Origin: UBA1494_A sp963973975
Lineage (GTDB): Bacteria > Bacteroidota > Bacteroidia > Flavobacteriales_E > Vicingaceae
Length of the DNA stretch: 64,000 nt
NCBI GenBank assembly: GCA_963973975.1
Contig: CAXBCF010000003.1
Location: 62,001-126,000, forward strand
Reading direction: 5' to 3'
Position numbers and translations under genes: made by a program. The notes beneath the pieces were generated by a model that was given only the letters and a program-made list of their open reading frames with translations, had not been told where the DNA came from and ran no database searches. Position 1 is the first letter of the stretch. Each line of letters begins with the position of its first letter. Below are positions 61,290-64,000 of this stretch, piece after piece.

Positions 61290-62480
61290 ATGAAAGTCCT
61301 ACTTTTTACTATTTTTATTCTAGTTTTCAGCTCTTCTCATCAAGTTCATGCCCAAGAAGAAAATTTAATCGAAGAAGAAATAGCGCACTATTTGCCAAAC
61401 AACGAGATTGCTGACAGAGCAAGAGCTTATTTGATTTTTAATCTGGAACAAGCTAATTTCCAAAAAGTTGAATCAATTTATACTTATTTAATTCAAAAGG
61501 AAGACAGTACTACAATTAGTTTCTACCCACAAGAAAAAATTCTGCTTTTATTTTGGCTTTCTGATTTCCGACCACTCCTTAAGCAAATCAATCAACCGAT
61601 TGATTTTGGTAATACAATTATCAATTGGCCTGCTGAAGACTATCTTTTTGCAACCTTAATTGAGGTTGTTGGAAACAATCGATTTAACATTGCAAAAGAG
61701 ATTTCAGCAGATGAAAACTTAAGTGAAGAAGAAAAGGACCTTTTATTGATTGCCTTAGGATTCTATATAGGTGAGAATTATGAAAAACAAGCCAACATAA
61801 ATCTAGCAGCTGATACTTTTTTAAATAGATATCCTGAAAGTTCTTTTAGAAAGGTGGTTGAAAATAGTTACATGCAGGTATATTATCCTAGTAATAGTGG
61901 CTTTTCTATTTCAGCTTTTATTGGAGAGAATCGCTTGACCAATGAATTATCAGATCAATTCAGAGATGGATTTAGTTTTGGGTTTTCAGCTGCCTATTAT
62001 TACCATTCTTTCATGCTGCAAACTACTCTCAGTTTTGGCATTACCGCACCTCGAAACGATCTGATTTTATCAGATGTTGCTTGGGACAGAGGTCATACAT
62101 CCATGATGACACAGTTTGAGGCTTCTTTAGGTTATGTGTTTCTAAAATCCAAACGATTTTCAATTATTCCATTTGGAGGAATCGGAACTACTTCAATTTC
62201 TCCAACAAAATCAACATCTGAGGAGCAAGAATATTTTAAAGGTGTAGCTTTTAAAGCAAAGTTTACTAACTACGCAGGAATTGGTATTCGCTTTAATCTT
62301 CAGAAACAAGACAATATAGAAACTTACAGCATATTTGAAGATAAAATATATAGTTATTTATTGCTTCAATACCGTTATGCTAAACCGTTTTTAGATCGTG
62401 GTTACGATGGAATGGCAGGCACAACTAATCTAATTAGTTTAAGCTATGGAGGATTTATTAAACCTGTAAAGAGAAGGTAA
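61290..62480 (+). CDS. Exported protein of unknown function with a predicted C-terminal barrel
   Basis: I do not recognise this 396-residue protein. It has a signal peptide (MKVLLFTIFILVFSSSHQVH, then AQ). Residues ~20-200 are mainly helical and acidic with TPR-like features (FNLEQANFQKVESIYTYLI). Residues ~205-396 alternate hydrophobic and polar residues like outer-membrane strands (FSISAFIGENRL, YYYHSFMLQTTLSFGIT, FSIIPFGGIGTTSIS), ending ...GGFIKPVKRR. There is no T9SS or lipoprotein signal. It is convergent with the next gene and is separated from the toxin gene by 133 nt. Confidence 0.75.
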   Translation: MKVLLFTIFILVFSSSHQVHAQEENLIEEEIAHYLPNNEIADRARAYLIFNLEQANFQKVESIYTYLIQKEDSTTISFYPQEKILLLFWLSDFRPLLKQINQPIDFGNTIINWPAEDYLFATLIEVVGNNRFNIAKEISADENLSEEEKDLLLIALGFYIGENYEKQANINLAADTFLNRYPESSFRKVVENSYMQVYYPSNSGFSISAFIGENRLTNELSDQFRDGFSFGFSAAYYYHSFMLQTTLSFGITAPRNDLILSDVAWDRGHTSMMTQFEASLGYVFLKSKRFSIIPFGGIGTTSISPTKSTSEEQEYFKGVAFKAKFTNYAGIGIRFNLQKQDNIETYSIFEDKIYSYLLLQYRYAKPFLDRGYDGMAGTTNLISLSYGGFIKPVKRR

Positions 62481-62492
62481 TAATCCTTTCGC

Positions 62493-63119
62493 TCAATAAT
62501 TTTCATTGTAATATTCAACTATCTCTATGGGACTAGTTAGTTTCTTCTCATTAATTAGTCTTATTAATTCTTCATTTTCAGAAAAATAGTTAGATAATGC
62601 TTTTTTCTTCAACCCAAATAAGCCTTGTGTTACTCGTATAAAATAGGTTTCATTTTTCTTTTTGAAGAGAGGGATATAATCGATATAACTTGATTCAAGG
62701 TCAATGTATTCAAGGTGATATAGACTTAAATTTCCTTTTTTAACTACTTTTAAAAAAACTTTATTGCCCTTACCTTCAATGCTTGTGTACCTTTCGTTAA
62801 ATATGCCCCCACTTTGCTTCATCCACTTGCTCTCAAAGTGGGAGTCATTTATTGTGTATGCTTGAATTTTTGATGGATTATATTTTTTTGGGAACAGTCC
62901 ATTTTTCTTAAACCTTACTTTTTTATACAGTTTTTGGTAGTTGCCTGCTTTTCGATCTTTTAGATTTCCATAAATGGTATCGTTTTTATTTTTAACGATG
63001 TAACCTTTCTCATATCTTTTTTGCGCATTGCTTGAGGTTGTTAGAATCGTTAAAAGAATGAAAAGTAAGTAAGATAGAAATTGTTTTTTGAGAAAGATAC
63101 TATACATGTTTTTCTGCAT
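62493..63119 (-). CDS. Small exported protein of unknown function
   Basis: This 208-residue protein has a signal peptide (KKQFLSYLLFILLTILTTSS, then NAQ). The mature part begins KRYEKGYIVKNKNDTIYGNL, a KGYIVxxxGDTIxG-like start seen in many uncharacterised Bacteroidota exported proteins, and continues Lys/Tyr-rich with predicted beta strands. No function is known to me. It overlaps the end of lipA by 20 nt from ATG 63119, or by 8 nt from ATG 63107, which is equally plausible. Co-transcription with lipA is likely, but a functional link is not evident. Confidence 0.75.
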   Translation of the reverse strand: MQKNMYSIFLKKQFLSYLLFILLTILTTSSNAQKRYEKGYIVKNKNDTIYGNLKDRKAGNYQKLYKKVRFKKNGLFPKKYNPSKIQAYTINDSHFESKWMKQSGGIFNERYTSIEGKGNKVFLKVVKKGNLSLYHLEYIDLESSYIDYIPLFKKKNETYFIRVTQGLFGLKKKALSNYFSENEELIRLINEKKLTSPIEIVEYYNENY

Positions 63120-63978
63120 GGTAGCTAGAACGAACTAATGGGCCGCTTTCTACATGACTGAAACCTCTTTTCATTCCTTCTTCTTTATAAAATACAAATT
63201 GTTCAGGCTTGACAAATTCTGTAATGGCTAAATGCTTTTTACTTGGTTGCATGTATTGGCCTATGGTTAAAACACTTACCCCAACTTTTCTTAGATCATC
63301 CATGGTTTCGAGTACTTCTTCTGGAAACTCACCCAAGCCTACCATAATACCCGATTTTGTTTTTTGGATTCCACCTTCTTTTAAGCGTTTTAAGACTTCT
63401 AAGCTTCGATCGTATTTTGCTTGTACCCTCACTTTCTTGGTGATTCTTCGAACTGTTTCCATGTTGTGCGAAACAATTTCAGGAGCTACTTCTAAGATTG
63501 GATTTAAATTTTCCCATTCACCTTTAAAGTCGGGAATTAAGGTTTCAATTGTGATACCCGGATTGTGTTTTCGTATTAATTCAACTGTTCGCTTCCATGC
63601 ATCTGCTCCACCATCAGGTAAATCATCGCGGTCAACCGAAGTGATTACTGCATGTTTCAAACCCATTAATTGGATTGATTTTGCCACTCTTAAGGCTTCA
63701 AATGGATCTACCTCCTCAGGTTTTCCTGTGGCCACATTGCAAAACTGACAAGAACGGGTACAGGTATTTCCCAAAATCATAAATGTGGCGGTTCCAGCTC
63801 CCCAACATTCTGCCTGGTTGGGGCATTTTCCGGATTCACAAATGGTGTGAAGTTGATGTTCCTTTACAATCTTTTTAGTTTCTCTGTATTCTTTTCCAGA
63901 TGAAATTTTGGTTTTTAACCATTCAGGCTTACCGATTTTTACTTCTTGATCTGCTTTGTTTTTGAAAAGATTGGCCAT
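63100..63978 (-). CDS. lipA: Lipoyl synthase
   Basis: This 292-residue radical SAM enzyme inserts two sulfurs into octanoyl groups on lipoyl domains. The auxiliary cluster motif CESGKCPNQAEC (Cys 47, 52, 58) and the radical SAM motif CTRSCQFC (Cys 73, 77, 80) are both complete. Further hallmarks are TSVDRDDLPDGGA, IETLIPDFKG, SHNMETV and the C-terminal SGPLVRSSYHAE, whose Ser is the last ligand of the auxiliary cluster. The gene is whole, starting 22 nt from the window edge. It pairs with lipB at 59.1 kb. Confidence 0.97.
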   Translation of the reverse strand: MANLFKNKADQEVKIGKPEWLKTKISSGKEYRETKKIVKEHQLHTICESGKCPNQAECWGAGTATFMILGNTCTRSCQFCNVATGKPEEVDPFEALRVAKSIQLMGLKHAVITSVDRDDLPDGGADAWKRTVELIRKHNPGITIETLIPDFKGEWENLNPILEVAPEIVSHNMETVRRITKKVRVQAKYDRSLEVLKRLKEGGIQKTKSGIMVGLGEFPEEVLETMDDLRKVGVSVLTIGQYMQPSKKHLAITEFVKPEQFVFYKEEGMKRGFSHVESGPLVRSSYHAEKHV

Positions 63979-64000
63979 GAAATACCCGTTTTTTATTTAA

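Noticed and set aside
63209..63748. Plus-strand open frame of 179 codons opposite lipA
   Set aside because: It is the complement of the conserved LipA coding sequence with no independent motif.

Overview
The window is low-GC DNA from the chromosome of a member of the Bacteroidota, most likely a marine or aquatic Flavobacteriales relative. The reasons are five proteins with type IX secretion system (T9SS) C-terminal sorting domains, carboxypeptidase-regulatory-like plus outer-membrane barrel proteins, TAnnTTTG-type promoters, two different Na+/H+ antiporters, and an ATP-dependent DNA ligase with its partner exonuclease. There is no prophage, IS element, CRISPR array or rRNA operon. The species assignment is inference.

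Layout. 1-4.2 kb (minus): M13 peptidase, YkvA-like protein and methyltransferase in one tight run, then an ABC ATPase and the 5' end of a cobalamin adenosyltransferase gene. 4.3-10.3 kb: a ~2000-residue T9SS adhesin-like protein with a recent 651-bp internal duplication. 10.5-12.8 kb: a CPA1 antiporter. 12.87-13.41 kb: two valine tRNAs flanking a GIY-YIG nuclease gene and a tRNA remnant. 13.5-20.5 kb (minus): AnmK, an amino-acid dehydrogenase, NhaD, an ExbB/ExbD/TonB set and FolC. 20.5-21.7 kb: acyl-CoA dehydrogenase behind a good Bacteroidota promoter. 21.7-28.1 kb (minus): five translationally coupled genes that join a flavoprotein and a polyferredoxin to three glycosyltransferases. 28.2-31.7 kb: a DUF5686-like barrel protein and a radical SAM/SPASM protein.

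32.9-38.6 kb holds the ligase-associated repair genes (ligase and MBL-fold exonuclease), split by an oppositely oriented T9SS protein built of GloVer repeats. 38.8-45.8 kb carries a PhoX-like T9SS protein, an LRR protein and another T9SS protein. 45.8-48.5 kb is an outer-membrane barrel gene whose signal peptide is out of frame across an 8-nt homopolymer. Then come a small secreted protein, an XRE regulator, an orphan biotin carrier protein and an M1 aminopeptidase lipoprotein.

53.4-58.1 kb (plus) is a likely unit: ECF sigma factor, a protein with a membrane anchor and a C-terminal barrel, a cysteine-rich exported protein and a T9SS beta-propeller protein. 58.1-58.35 kb is a GC-rich, hairpin-bearing intergenic block. 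58.5-64 kb has RNase HI, LipB, an Hsp20 gene behind five TGNCATTT boxes, a MazF-type toxin-antitoxin pair, two exported proteins of unknown function and LipA.

The best candidates for something undescribed are the sigma/trans-envelope protein/secreted-protein unit, the redox-glycosyltransferase operon, the homopolymer-gated barrel gene, the GIY-YIG gene at the tRNA-Val locus, and the TGNCATTT array.
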